DNA of 64,000 nt from Akkermansia muciniphila (GCA_943333275.1 CALQSQ010000017.1:1-64000); one strand, 5' to 3'; shown: positions 35,915-44,036, counted from the first letter of the stretch. Translations and numbers: made by a program. The notes: generated from the sequence alone by a model not told the origin.

Positions 35915-37393
35915 ATGAACGCCACGCTCCCACCACCCCAGCACCCGGCACCCGCCACGGAAGCCCAGCGTGACAACCACCGCGCCGACCGCCGCCACCT
36001 CTCGGAGCGCCTCATCGTCGCCGCCTTCGCCGTGGACCTCCTGGTTGTCCTGGCCATGCTTCTCTTCGCCTACGCCCTGCGTTTCCATTCCAAATTGAAA
36101 TTCGTCGGACTCCTGGATGACCGGATTACCCTCATAGCCTACAGTGGCCAGCTTGCCCTCGGCGCCCTCCTCCTCATGGCCCTGCTGGTGAAATTTCAAC
36201 TCTACCGCCCGGACCGCCTCAGCTCATTCACCTATGCCGCGGATGGCATCGCCAAGGCCTGCTTCACCTGGCTCCTCGCCTTCATGGGCTTCAGTCTCAT
36301 GCTCAGGTTTGATCCCTCCATCAGCCGGCTCTACTGCCTGCTCGCAGGCTTCGAATGCATGATCGGCCTCCTCACCTGGCGGCTCTTTTTCTGCCGCCTG
36401 CTCCGGCGCCAACCGATGGCCGGCCAGCTCCGCCAGCGCCTCCTCTTCGTCGGCTGGACCGAGGAATGTGACAAAATCCACCACATCCTCCGCCCCGGTC
36501 ACCGCCACCCCTACGAGATCATCGGCGTCATTCCCCCACCCGGCGGCTTCACCATCCAACCGCATCCAGCCATCCCCCGTCTCGGCTCCTACGCCGATGC
36601 CCGCGCCATCCTCATCCGCGAACAAATCGACGTCGCCCTCGTCTCCGACCTCAGCATCGGCCGCGATGAACTCGCCACCCTCTCCAACCTCTGCGAACGC
36701 GAACTCGTCGACTACAAGATCCTCCCCAGCGCCTTCCAGATCCTCCTCAGCGGCCTCCACCTCGAGTCCTTCAATGGCATCCCCCTCCTCGGCGTCTCCC
36801 GCCTCCCCCTCCAGTCCGCCTTCAACCAATTCCTCAAACGCTGCATCGATATCGTCGGCTCCCTAGTCGGCCTCATCATCGGCACCCCCCTCGTCCTCCT
36901 CTTCGGCTACCTCGTCCACCGCGAGAGCCCCGGCCCCATCTTTTACAAGCAAGTCCGCGTCGGACGCAGCGGCAAACGCTTCACCATTTATAAAATCCGC
37001 TCCATGCGCCCCGATGCCGAAGCCGACGGCCACGTCGGCTGGAGCACCCCCGACGACCCCCGACGCCTCCGCATCGGCGACACCATCCGCAAATGGAACA
37101 TCGACGAGATCCCCCAGTTCTGGAACGTCCTCAAAGGCGAAATGAGCCTCGTCGGCCCCCGCCCCGAACGCCCCGAACTCATCTACAACTTCCGCGAAGT
37201 CATCCCCCACTACAACGCCCGCCACAACATCAAACCCGGCCTCACCGGCTGGGCCCAGATCAACGGCTACCGCGGCAACACCGACCTCACCGAACGCATC
37301 AAATGCGACCTCTTCTACATCGAGAACTGGAACTTCCTCCTCGACTTCCAAATCATGCTCCTCACCTTCTTCAAGCGCGACAACGCCTACTGA
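35915..37393 (+). CDS. undecaprenyl-phosphate sugar phosphotransferase (WcaJ/GumD-like)
   Basis: Multi-TM N-terminus; KRCIDIVGSLVGLIIGTPL, SPGPIFYKQVRVGRSGKRFTIYKIRSM, LVGPRPERPE, RHNIKPGLTGWAQINGYRG. ORF start 35798 moved to Met at 35915. Confidence 0.93.
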   Translation: MNATLPPPQHPAPATEAQRDNHRADRRHLSERLIVAAFAVDLLVVLAMLLFAYALRFHSKLKFVGLLDDRITLIAYSGQLALGALLLMALLVKFQLYRPDRLSSFTYAADGIAKACFTWLLAFMGFSLMLRFDPSISRLYCLLAGFECMIGLLTWRLFFCRLLRRQPMAGQLRQRLLFVGWTEECDKIHHILRPGHRHPYEIIGVIPPPGGFTIQPHPAIPRLGSYADARAILIREQIDVALVSDLSIGRDELATLSNLCERELVDYKILPSAFQILLSGLHLESFNGIPLLGVSRLPLQSAFNQFLKRCIDIVGSLVGLIIGTPLVLLFGYLVHRESPGPIFYKQVRVGRSGKRFTIYKIRSMRPDAEADGHVGWSTPDDPRRLRIGDTIRKWNIDEIPQFWNVLKGEMSLVGPRPERPELIYNFREVIPHYNARHNIKPGLTGWAQINGYRGNTDLTERIKCDLFYIENWNFLLDFQIMLLTFFKRDNAY

Positions 37394-37576
37394 AGCCCCC
37401 CCCGGAGGCCCACCATTCCTATCGCCATCTGGCTCCCCTTCCTCATCCCCCACTGGATCAAGCACCGCCGCAAACCCAAGCCCCTCCCAGAAACCCCCAC
37501 CCACCAAGCCTAACCGCACCCCCACCCACCCACATCCCCATTGACGCCCCCCATCCCCATCGGATACAACGTCACT

Positions 37577-38326
37577 ATGAAATGGGTCCTGCGCCTTCTG
37601 CTCCTCACCGTCCTCATCATCGCCTTCGTTGGGATGGAAGCGTTTTGGACCGAGATGAGGGTAATAAAGCTTAAGAATAATATGGGATCTCTGAGGCAAA
37701 TCAGAGAGGCCTGTGCAGCCTATGCATCAATCCACGAGGGACATTACCCCGACGGCACCACCTCCAACGAAGCCCTCCGCCAACTCTTCATCTCCGGCCT
37801 CATTGATGACGAAGCCCTTTTCAGCACCAGCGGACTCGACAGAATGAGCACAGACCGCAACATCGGCACTGCGGAAAACGGCTACCTCCAAGCACTCGCC
37901 CCCGGCGAATGCCGCTTAAATTACATCCGAGGCCTCACCGCCGGCAAGACCGATCCCACCATCCCCCTCATCTACATGCAATTCGCCGGAGACGACGGCG
38001 AAGTCTGGATGTTAAGTTACACAGAAGGCGGGGAACGAGCCGAGGACCGCACCACCAACGGAGCCGTCCTCCAAGAACAAAACGGCCAGCAAGTGGACAT
38101 CTTCAGCGAAGCCTATTTAAAAGAGAAATACGGCATCGATCCCAAAGACATCCTCAAACCCGAAGGCCCCGCCCGCGACGTCATCGCCATCGCCCGCGCC
38201 AGAAAATGGGAAAACCGCCGATACCAAGCAACCGTCATCGCCATCATCTGCTCCCCCTTCCTCCTCTCCCGTTTGCTCCGCCCTCGTCCCAAAGCCAACA
38301 CCCCGCCAGAAATGCCCGCCCCCTAG
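37577..38326 (+). CDS. hypothetical membrane protein
   Basis: N-terminal TM MKWVLRLLLLTVLIIAFVGMEAF, weakly pseudopilin-like segment (NNMGSLRQIREACAAYASIHEGHYPDG), C-terminal TM. Confidence 0.55.
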   Translation: MKWVLRLLLLTVLIIAFVGMEAFWTEMRVIKLKNNMGSLRQIREACAAYASIHEGHYPDGTTSNEALRQLFISGLIDDEALFSTSGLDRMSTDRNIGTAENGYLQALAPGECRLNYIRGLTAGKTDPTIPLIYMQFAGDDGEVWMLSYTEGGERAEDRTTNGAVLQEQNGQQVDIFSEAYLKEKYGIDPKDILKPEGPARDVIAIARARKWENRRYQATVIAIICSPFLLSRLLRPRPKANTPPEMPAP

Positions 38327-38379
38327 GCTTAAAAGCAGACCCTCCTTGTCTTCAAAGAAAAGGGGAAGCTCTCCAAAGC

Positions 38380-38475
38380 GGGGGGGCGAGCGTCGATCAC
38401 GGGGTTGATGGTTGAACTCCGGTAAATCATCGAAACTGAACGGCTGGCAGTGGTTGTCACGGCGCGGCTTGTTGT
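38380..38475 (-). repeat. truncated terminal attC-like site
   Basis: Core GTTGTGC (38469-38475) and central attC-like sequence present, but the partner arm (expected ACCACTGCCAGCC...GCACAAC) is missing. Confidence 0.6.
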
Positions 38476-38486
38476 GCTTCTTAATT

Positions 38487-38771
38487 TCATTTGCGTCTCG
38501 ATGTTGCAATCATCTTATCCCATTCTTGGATGTCAGGCATCTTCCATCCTTGGGGCAATAAACTCAGACTGATTGCATCCTCAATTGGAATGTATCCGAG
38601 GTCGATAACCTCCTTGAATTTGCTCCAGTAAGATTCGCCATGTCCGGTGAGGTGTGATCCAGTTATTCCGCCCTGTATTGATGCTCCGGTGCCTCTCCTC
38701 GAAAATCGAAGTGGCACCGGAGGGTCGAAACCCGGGTGGACTAAATCAATACTGTGTCCGTCGGAGATCAT
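38487..38771 (-). CDS. integron cassette protein, unknown function
   Basis: MISDGHSIDLVHPGFDPPVPLRFSRRGTGASIQGG...; lies between attC-like sites; GTG start at 38783 also possible. Confidence 0.5.
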   Translation of the reverse strand: MISDGHSIDLVHPGFDPPVPLRFSRRGTGASIQGGITGSHLTGHGESYWSKFKEVIDLGYIPIEDAISLSLLPQGWKMPDIQEWDKMIATSRRK

Positions 38772-38779
38772 GTTTTCTT

Positions 38780-38908
38780 GCACAACGATAGATCGCAGGC
38801 AACCCTACCAGCGGGGGCGGGCGTTGCGCACGGGGTTGTAGTTGTAGATTCGGGAAATCATCGAAACTCGGCGGCTGGTAGGGGTTGCTCTGTCGCGGCT
38901 TGTTAGCC
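38780..38908 (-). repeat. attC-like recombination site
   Basis: GCACAAC...GTTAGCC core ends with internal complementary arms GGCAACCCTACCAGC / GGCTGGTAGGGGTTGC. Confidence 0.85.
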
Positions 38909-39259
38909 TTCAAATTGGTGGCCTCTCTTCAGTGGAGCCCCGCACATCACGCAAGAACCACGGCGTGAATTAGTAGGTCTTCCGCACGTCGTGCAGGTCG
39001 TGAGCTTTGTTGCAATCTTGCCGTCGACTCTGCCATCGCGACCGTCAATCTCAAGGATTTTCGCCTCAATGTCTTCCTCTGTGAGTTCGGATCGGTCACG
39101 AAGCAATTCCCACATCGCTTGGCATGCGAGCGAGAGTCTGTCGACTTGGCGACTAATATCTGCAATATCGGCAGCATACCGATCCGCCTTGGACATTGCT
39201 CGATCCGCGGCTCGCTCGGCTCCGGCAATCTTTGTTTGTTGGTAGGCTTCCCAGATCAT
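38903..39259 (-). CDS. integron cassette protein with C-terminal zinc ribbon
   Basis: CTTCGRPTNSRRGSCVMCGAPL carries two Cys pairs; bounded by attC-like sites. Confidence 0.65.
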   Translation of the reverse strand: MIWEAYQQTKIAGAERAADRAMSKADRYAADIADISRQVDRLSLACQAMWELLRDRSELTEEDIEAKILEIDGRDGRVDGKIATKLTTCTTCGRPTNSRRGSCVMCGAPLKRGHQFEG

Positions 39260-39268
39260 GTGTTTTTT

Positions 39269-39357
39269 GGCTAACGTCTAGCTCATCCACGGCGGAGATG
39301 GAAGTCCGAACTTTAAGAAGGACGTTGCCCGCCGTTGGATGGAGCGCCTTGTTAGCT
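39269..39357 (-). repeat. attC-like recombination site (short form, ~89 bp)
   Basis: GGCTAAC...GTTAGCT with arms AGCTCATCCACGGCGG / CCGCCGTTGGATGGAGC. Confidence 0.85.
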
Positions 39358-39371
39358 CTCTTTGGTTCTTG

Positions 39372-39776
39372 TCACGAGCCCGCTTTTCCCAAAACGCGAT
39401 CTCTAAACTCTCTCCATTCTGCAAAGCTCTCTCTTCCAGATTCGCCGTTAAAGAAATCGCCAGCAGAGCAATCGAAAGCTCGTCTCCCCAGCCCCTTAAG
39501 GATGTGGTCTATCACTCCTATGGCCGTATCGCCGCCGCGAACGTGGAGCATGAATCCGCTACAGATCTCATCTGCACCCATGTTGAACTCGATCGAGAAC
39601 CGCTCGTCCTCAAGTCGGCCCCACGAAGGATCACTGAAATCGACTTCGGGAACAAGCGCCTGAATCGAAGCGATAACATCATCTCGATGCCCCAAGGGTT
39701 CGGGACGAAAATCATTGGGGATGTCCTCGATCCTCAGAACGTCGGGCATGTCTTGCACGCTAATGTCCCAGCTCAT
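39372..39776 (-). CDS. integron cassette protein, unknown function
   Basis: 134 aa ORF MSWDISVQDMPDVLRIEDIP...; bounded by attC-like sites. Confidence 0.65.
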   Translation of the reverse strand: MSWDISVQDMPDVLRIEDIPNDFRPEPLGHRDDVIASIQALVPEVDFSDPSWGRLEDERFSIEFNMGADEICSGFMLHVRGGDTAIGVIDHILKGLGRRAFDCSAGDFFNGESGRESFAEWREFRDRVLGKAGS

Positions 39777-39792
39777 CGCGGTTAAAATTTGG

Positions 39793-39918
39793 AGCTAACT
39801 TCGAAAGCCACCCACCCACTACCTGGGGGCGTTCTCCGACTGTGGGTTGGGGTTGAAAAGTTCCTGAAAACTCCGACTTGAGGCGGGTAGTGGGTTGGTG
39901 TGCGCTGACTTGTTATGC
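39793..39918 (-). repeat. attC-like recombination site
   Basis: AGCTAAC...GTTATGC with arms CACCCACCCACTACC / GGGTAGTGGGTTGGTG. Confidence 0.85.
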
Positions 39919-40628
39919 CTTTGTTCGGGGGCGGACAAGGCGAGAAGAATCACAGGGATTGCCGCTGTGCATGAGAGTGCCATCCCCTCGTCACCATCTC
40001 CCACTGCCGGCAGAATGCAGGCAGCAAGGAGGAACATCCAAAGCCAGAGTCCGATAGTTCGTAGCCATCCCCATCCGCTACCGGGGCTTCTGAGCGCGAC
40101 ACACACCGGAAATCGATGGCGAATCATAAGCACCGCCAGCAGAATCGATAACACGATGAATCCTAGCACCCAAGCAATGAAATCTTGGAATACACCAATG
40201 ACGATTGAATCGCCCCAGACGGGGTAGTCGAACCGTAATTGCCGCACCGAGTAATACCACATGGTAAGCGGAAACTTGATGGCCCAGAGAATCGTCCAAA
40301 ACGCGGCGATCCATACTCCGACTCGCTTTCCATTGGTCTTGGGCAGCCAGTGCAGAAAGAGCGCTCCGATGGAGATCCCAAGTCCCAAGGCAATCAATCC
40401 TCGTCCGAGATCAGTCAGTCGCTTGTGGGAGGTCTCGTGCTGCGCTAGTTGGTGATACCACTGGGAAAATCGATCCTCCCGTGGAAGGTTTTCAAGTTTG
40501 TGGGACAGATCCTCTGGAGCCTTGGGGTCGTTGTAAACGGGAAGTGAGTTCCCGGAAAAGAAGACGGTAAGTCCGCTCAGCAAGATCACTGCAGCGACGA
40601 CCTGGAGCACTACGAGAGGCGTCTTCAT
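39819..40628 (-). CDS. integron cassette multi-pass membrane protein
   Basis: Several hydrophobic segments (VVLQVVAAVILLSGLTVFF, WLWMFLLAACILPAV); start taken at MKTPLVV; C-terminus reads into attC. Confidence 0.6.
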   Translation of the reverse strand: MKTPLVVLQVVAAVILLSGLTVFFSGNSLPVYNDPKAPEDLSHKLENLPREDRFSQWYHQLAQHETSHKRLTDLGRGLIALGLGISIGALFLHWLPKTNGKRVGVWIAAFWTILWAIKFPLTMWYYSVRQLRFDYPVWGDSIVIGVFQDFIAWVLGFIVLSILLAVLMIRHRFPVCVALRSPGSGWGWLRTIGLWLWMFLLAACILPAVGDGDEGMALSCTAAIPVILLALSAPEQRHNKSAHTNPLPASSRSFQELFNPNPQSENAPR

Positions 40629-40635
40629 TTTCTTG

Positions 40636-40763
40636 GCATAACGATTAAGCGATGGCAACCCCACTAGCGGGGGCCGGCGTTGAGCGCGTGGTTGGTGTTG
40701 AAACAAGATGGAGCATGGAAAACAGAAGGGCTAGTGAGGGTTGCCATCCGCGCCTTGTTCTGC
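40636..40763 (-). repeat. attC-like recombination site
   Basis: GCATAAC...GTTCTGC with arms GATGGCAACCCCACTAGC / GCTAGTGAGGGTTGCCATC. Confidence 0.88.
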
Positions 40764-41261
40764 CGGTCGTTTTAGGGGGCGATAGTCTGGCTTGTCCTCG
40801 TCAGGTATAAACTCGAGACCGTCGTATAGCAAAAACAAACCTCCACTGGCGCTTGGCGATCTATACGCGCCTTGCGCTTCAAGAAGCCTTGCTGAAACAG
40901 AGGTCATCTCCCAACCATCAACTTCCTCTGCCGACCACTTCTCCTCAGTGAGCTTGGTGATGCCTTCTTTGTCTCCGAAGTCCCGGACAGCATGAATCGG
41001 TCCGATTTCCACATCCTTGAAATGCGGATTCGCCCAAGCCCACAACCAAGTATCAGACTTTGTAGAAATCGATCCGACAATCGTCACCTTCGCCCGAACC
41101 TTCGGATCGTTTTGGTCACTCCACCAAATCTCATTCCGAAACAGGTCATATTCATAGCGGGCGTAATCACCGATGCCAAACAAGCGCTTGTTCGTCTCGT
41201 TGGCTGACCTCAGGTATTCTGTCGCCTGCTCGATGAAGGACTCGAATTCGGTGTATTCCAT
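40731..41261 (-). CDS. integron cassette protein, unknown function
   Basis: 176 aa ORF MEYTEFESFIEQATEYLRS...; bounded by attC-like sites. Confidence 0.65.
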   Translation of the reverse strand: MEYTEFESFIEQATEYLRSANETNKRLFGIGDYARYEYDLFRNEIWWSDQNDPKVRAKVTIVGSISTKSDTWLWAWANPHFKDVEIGPIHAVRDFGDKEGITKLTEEKWSAEEVDGWEMTSVSARLLEAQGAYRSPSASGGLFLLYDGLEFIPDEDKPDYRPLKRPAEQGADGNPH

Positions 41262-41266
41262 ATTTG

Positions 41267-41395
41267 GCAGAACGACTCAAGCGATGGCAACCCCACTAGC
41301 GGGGGCCAGCGTTAATCGCAGGGTTGATGTTGGACTTAGATAGGGCATGGGAAACAGAGGGGCTAGTGGGGGTTGCAATCCGCGCTTTGTTCTGC
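41267..41395 (-). repeat. attC-like recombination site
   Basis: GCAGAAC...GTTCTGC with arms GATGGCAACCCCACTAGC / GCTAGTGGGGGTTGCAATC. Confidence 0.88.
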
Positions 41396-41794
41396 CCGGC
41401 GTTCGTTGATTCGGCGGCGTGCGGTCTCCCGGACAAATGCCTCGGAGTCCTCCGCGAGTAATGCAAGAATCCGATCCGTAGCCTTGGAATTATTCGCCAA
41501 GGTGTTCCGGACAGAGGCGTTTGGATCTCTCGCCAGTGTCTCCTGAATATCTTCGGTGATGCGACGCGTCATCGCAACTTCAGCACGGACGAGCACCCGA
41601 GAGTCACAAGCTATCTCCCTCAGTATTTCAACAGGTGCAGTCTTATTCCGAACGATCCACTCGTTGGCGAGGGAATACCTCGAGATCAGCTCCCGCCATA
41701 CCTCGATAGGTGCTGAGTCGTGCCGAAACCGTTCATAATCGACCGGATCAGTGCTCCGCATCAGGGCGAGAAACTCTTGTGCGGTGGCGATCAT
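41363..41794 (-). CDS. integron cassette protein with HEAT/LRV-like repeats
   Basis: Repeating LARDPNASVRNTLANNSKATDRILALLAEDSEAFVRETA; start at MIATAQEF, just inside the cassette boundary. Confidence 0.55.
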   Translation of the reverse strand: MIATAQEFLALMRSTDPVDYERFRHDSAPIEVWRELISRYSLANEWIVRNKTAPVEILREIACDSRVLVRAEVAMTRRITEDIQETLARDPNASVRNTLANNSKATDRILALLAEDSEAFVRETARRRINERRAEQSADCNPH

Positions 41795-41801
41795 TGTCTT
41801 G

Positions 41802-41928
41802 GCAGAACGTTTAAGCGCTGGCACCGCTGGGGCGAGGGTGAGCGCCGAAACGGGATGGCGGGTTAAAGTTACGGAAAGCATGATCGACAGTGCAGCCCCA
41901 GCGGTTGTCCAGCCGCGCCTTGTTCGGC
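41802..41928 (-). repeat. attC-like recombination site
   Basis: GCAGAAC...GTTCGGC with arms GCGCTGGCACCGCTGGGGC / GCCCCAGCGGTTGTCCAGC. Confidence 0.87.
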
Positions 41929-41964
41929 CTTGGTTGTTCGGCCTTGGTTGTCGGTTGTGGTTGC

Positions 41965-42621
41965 TCATGCGGTCATGGAGGCTACCCACCTGTGAAATGG
42001 ATCAAGAGAATCCTCGTCTCCCATGTCGCTGGGATGACGAACAATCTCGCTGGCGGTTGTCGGGATGGATACTGAAAAGGCCGTCCTCACCCAATCCTGA
42101 AACTCGGTGTTCGGCAGGACGATGAAATCGCTGGCCGCGTTTGGTGGGTTGCCGAATGCCTCGGGCCAGCAAATCTCGTCGTATCCGATGGCCAGAAGCC
42201 GAAGGAAATCCACGGGATCATCTGCCAGAACACAGACAAGCGTCGAACCAGAGCCGGAACCCATGTGAACTATCTTCTGGCCGCCATTTGGATCGAGCCA
42301 AAAGGCGGCCATCGATCCTTCTCCACCTGTCTGACAAAACACACAAATGCGGCTCAGCATCTCGGGCCTCTCATGTCCAAACCAATACTTCATGTTCACG
42401 TTGCCCTCGGCCGCAAAGCTCACATCGGTGCCACCGGGACGCCCTGAATCAGTCCAACCATCCTTCATGGCTCGCTCGGGAAATAAGAAGCCAAACCTGC
42501 CTCCATCCCGATCAACATATGTCCCGCTCTGCTCGATCCACTCGAAGAGCAATCTCAGCGGCTCCGGGATCGTCATACCGGGTAGCAACGTCTGACTGAT
42601 CTGATCGTAGAGCTTACTCAT
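41965..42621 (-). CDS. first recognisable integron cassette protein, possibly SMI1/KNR4 (SUKH)-like
   Basis: 218 aa; ...VDFLRLLAIGYDEICWPEAFGNPPNAAS... has SUKH-like flavour; weak assignment. Confidence 0.5.
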   Translation of the reverse strand: MSKLYDQISQTLLPGMTIPEPLRLLFEWIEQSGTYVDRDGGRFGFLFPERAMKDGWTDSGRPGGTDVSFAAEGNVNMKYWFGHERPEMLSRICVFCQTGGEGSMAAFWLDPNGGQKIVHMGSGSGSTLVCVLADDPVDFLRLLAIGYDEICWPEAFGNPPNAASDFIVLPNTEFQDWVRTAFSVSIPTTASEIVRHPSDMGDEDSLDPFHRWVASMTA

Positions 42622-42646
42622 GGCGAGTGGCGTTGTTGGTTGGCCG

Positions 42647-42915
42647 AGGTGGTGCCCTCCCGTTCCAGTCGCGCCTGGCCAATCCGGTTGAGTGTGGGCA
42701 TGGCGGATGTTGAAGCACGTTCGCGGCGTTGTCGCCAGATTTTGTGTTCATTGGGTGAAAAAACACGGTGCATAGCGGCGTATGAAAGGGACCGGGGGGT
42801 GTTTCTCAAACTACCGCTCCGCCCGGCTGCAACGAATGCCTGGCCCGTCTTCGAAACATCAAGCCTATGCCTATGCCGAGCGCATCGGGGAGCGGTTGCC
42901 GCGCCGGGTGCAGCG
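42647..42915 (+). repeat. direct repeat copy 1 (5' region plus start of XRE-HTH-like gene)
   Basis: Closely similar by eye to 43711..43979; shares GGTGGTGCCCTCCCGTTCC and GCCCGGCTGCAACGAATGCCTGGCCCGTCTTCGAAACATCAAGCCTATG. Confidence 0.85.
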
Positions 42916-42950
42916 GATGTTATGGGGAGTGCTTGGTTTCCATCCGTGAT

Positions 42951-43142
42951 TCAGGGCTTCCTGGCACCGTAGGCTGGCGGTTCTTCACGCAGCACGGCAG
43001 GGTGCCATGCAGCCGACTTCATCTCTGCTGCCGCCGCCCGCATCTTCTCCACGATGCGCACTTTCTCCGGGTAGGGCAGTGCCATCAGCCGCTTCCGGCG
43101 TTCGTTCTTGCTCTCCATGGTTCGTTGCATCAGCGGGCTCAT
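42951..43142 (-). CDS. small basic protein, putative partner of nucleotidyltransferase
   Basis: MESKNERRKRLMALPYPEKVRIVEKMRAAAAEM...; overlaps the upstream gene by 4 bp. Confidence 0.55.
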   Translation of the reverse strand: MSPLMQRTMESKNERRKRLMALPYPEKVRIVEKMRAAAAEMKSAAWHPAVLREEPPAYGARKP

Positions 43143-43651
43143 GACGGGTTCAGGTAGTTTTGTTCAAATCGTTTCCACGCGGCACCCAGGCCATGCCGCT
43201 CCAGAAGCTCGCGTAGCTTCACCTCATCAGCCACCCGGGCTTCCATGAAGGTCACCAGCCGCGCGAAGTCCTTCCCTCGCCCCGTCTGCAAGGCGATGGC
43301 CATGAGATGCTCCGCCAGCATCACCCGCGCCGGCACGCCTTCAAAGTCCACCTCCCGCGCCTGCTCCACCGCCTCCCGCAGCAGCCCCGACTCCGCGGGC
43401 AGGAACTGCACCGGCCAGCCATGGATCATCACCGCGTCCCCATCCGCCGCATGACCGCGTGCTTTAAGGAATTCATAAATCGGTGTCAGGGTGAGGATCA
43501 GCGGCGAACCCTCAAACAGCACAAATACATCCAGATCGAAGGTCGAGATCGGCTCCAGATAGAGCGTGGCCCCCATCGCTCCGCCGATGGCCCACTGGCC
43601 GATGCGGCCGGCGGCGCGCAGTTCGTTGATTTCAGCAAGGGTATCCTTCAT
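43139..43651 (-). CDS. nucleotidyltransferase-fold protein, putative toxin/antitoxin component
   Basis: IGGAMGATLYLEPISTFDLDVFV fits the GG...DhDh nucleotidyltransferase motif. Confidence 0.65.
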   Translation of the reverse strand: MKDTLAEINELRAAGRIGQWAIGGAMGATLYLEPISTFDLDVFVLFEGSPLILTLTPIYEFLKARGHAADGDAVMIHGWPVQFLPAESGLLREAVEQAREVDFEGVPARVMLAEHLMAIALQTGRGKDFARLVTFMEARVADEVKLRELLERHGLGAAWKRFEQNYLNPS

Positions 43652-43710
43652 GGCAGCAAGGGTGGGTTCTGTGGATCACTTCGTGCGGATGGCGTAGGGA
43701 GTTTGTCTGT

Positions 43711-43979
43711 AGGTGGTGCCCTCCCGTTCCGGTCGCGCCTTGCCGGTCCGGTTGAGTGTGGGCATGGCGGATGTTGAAGCAGGTTCGCGGTATTGTCGCC
43801 AGATTTTGTTTCCGGGGTGATAAAACGCGCCGGATGCCACCGTATGGGAGGGAACGGGGGGCGCATTTCCAAACTTCCGCGCCGCCCGGCTGCAACGAAT
43901 GCCTGGCCCGTCTTCGAAACATCAAGCCTATGACTATGCCGAGCGCATCCGGGAGCGGCTGCCCAGACGATTGCAGGAG
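43711..43979 (+). repeat. direct repeat copy 2
   Basis: See copy 1 at 42647..42915. Confidence 0.85.
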
Positions 43980-44036
43980 CTGCGAGAGGCGAAGGGGTTG
44001 AGCCAGTATGCGCTGTGGCGGAAATGCGGGGTGTAG
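43899..44036 (+). pseudogene. truncated XRE-type HTH regulator (45 codons)
   Basis: MPGPSSKHQAYDYAERIRERLPRRLQELREAKGLSQYALWRKCGV then TAG; stops inside the HTH. Confidence 0.55.

Noticed and set aside
36863-37699. 278-aa minus-strand ORF opposite the sugar transferase
   Set aside because: Antisense artefact of extreme C-ending codon bias; the opposite frame has unmistakable sugar-transferase motifs
38117-38509. 130-aa minus-strand ORF across the truncated attC
   Set aside because: Mostly antisense to the 37577 gene and reads through attC sequence; not a credible cassette gene
38380-42621. CRISPR-like array interpretation of the regularly spaced repeats
   Set aside because: Repeats are long imperfect palindromes separated by full genes, with integron core sites; no short direct repeats or cas genes
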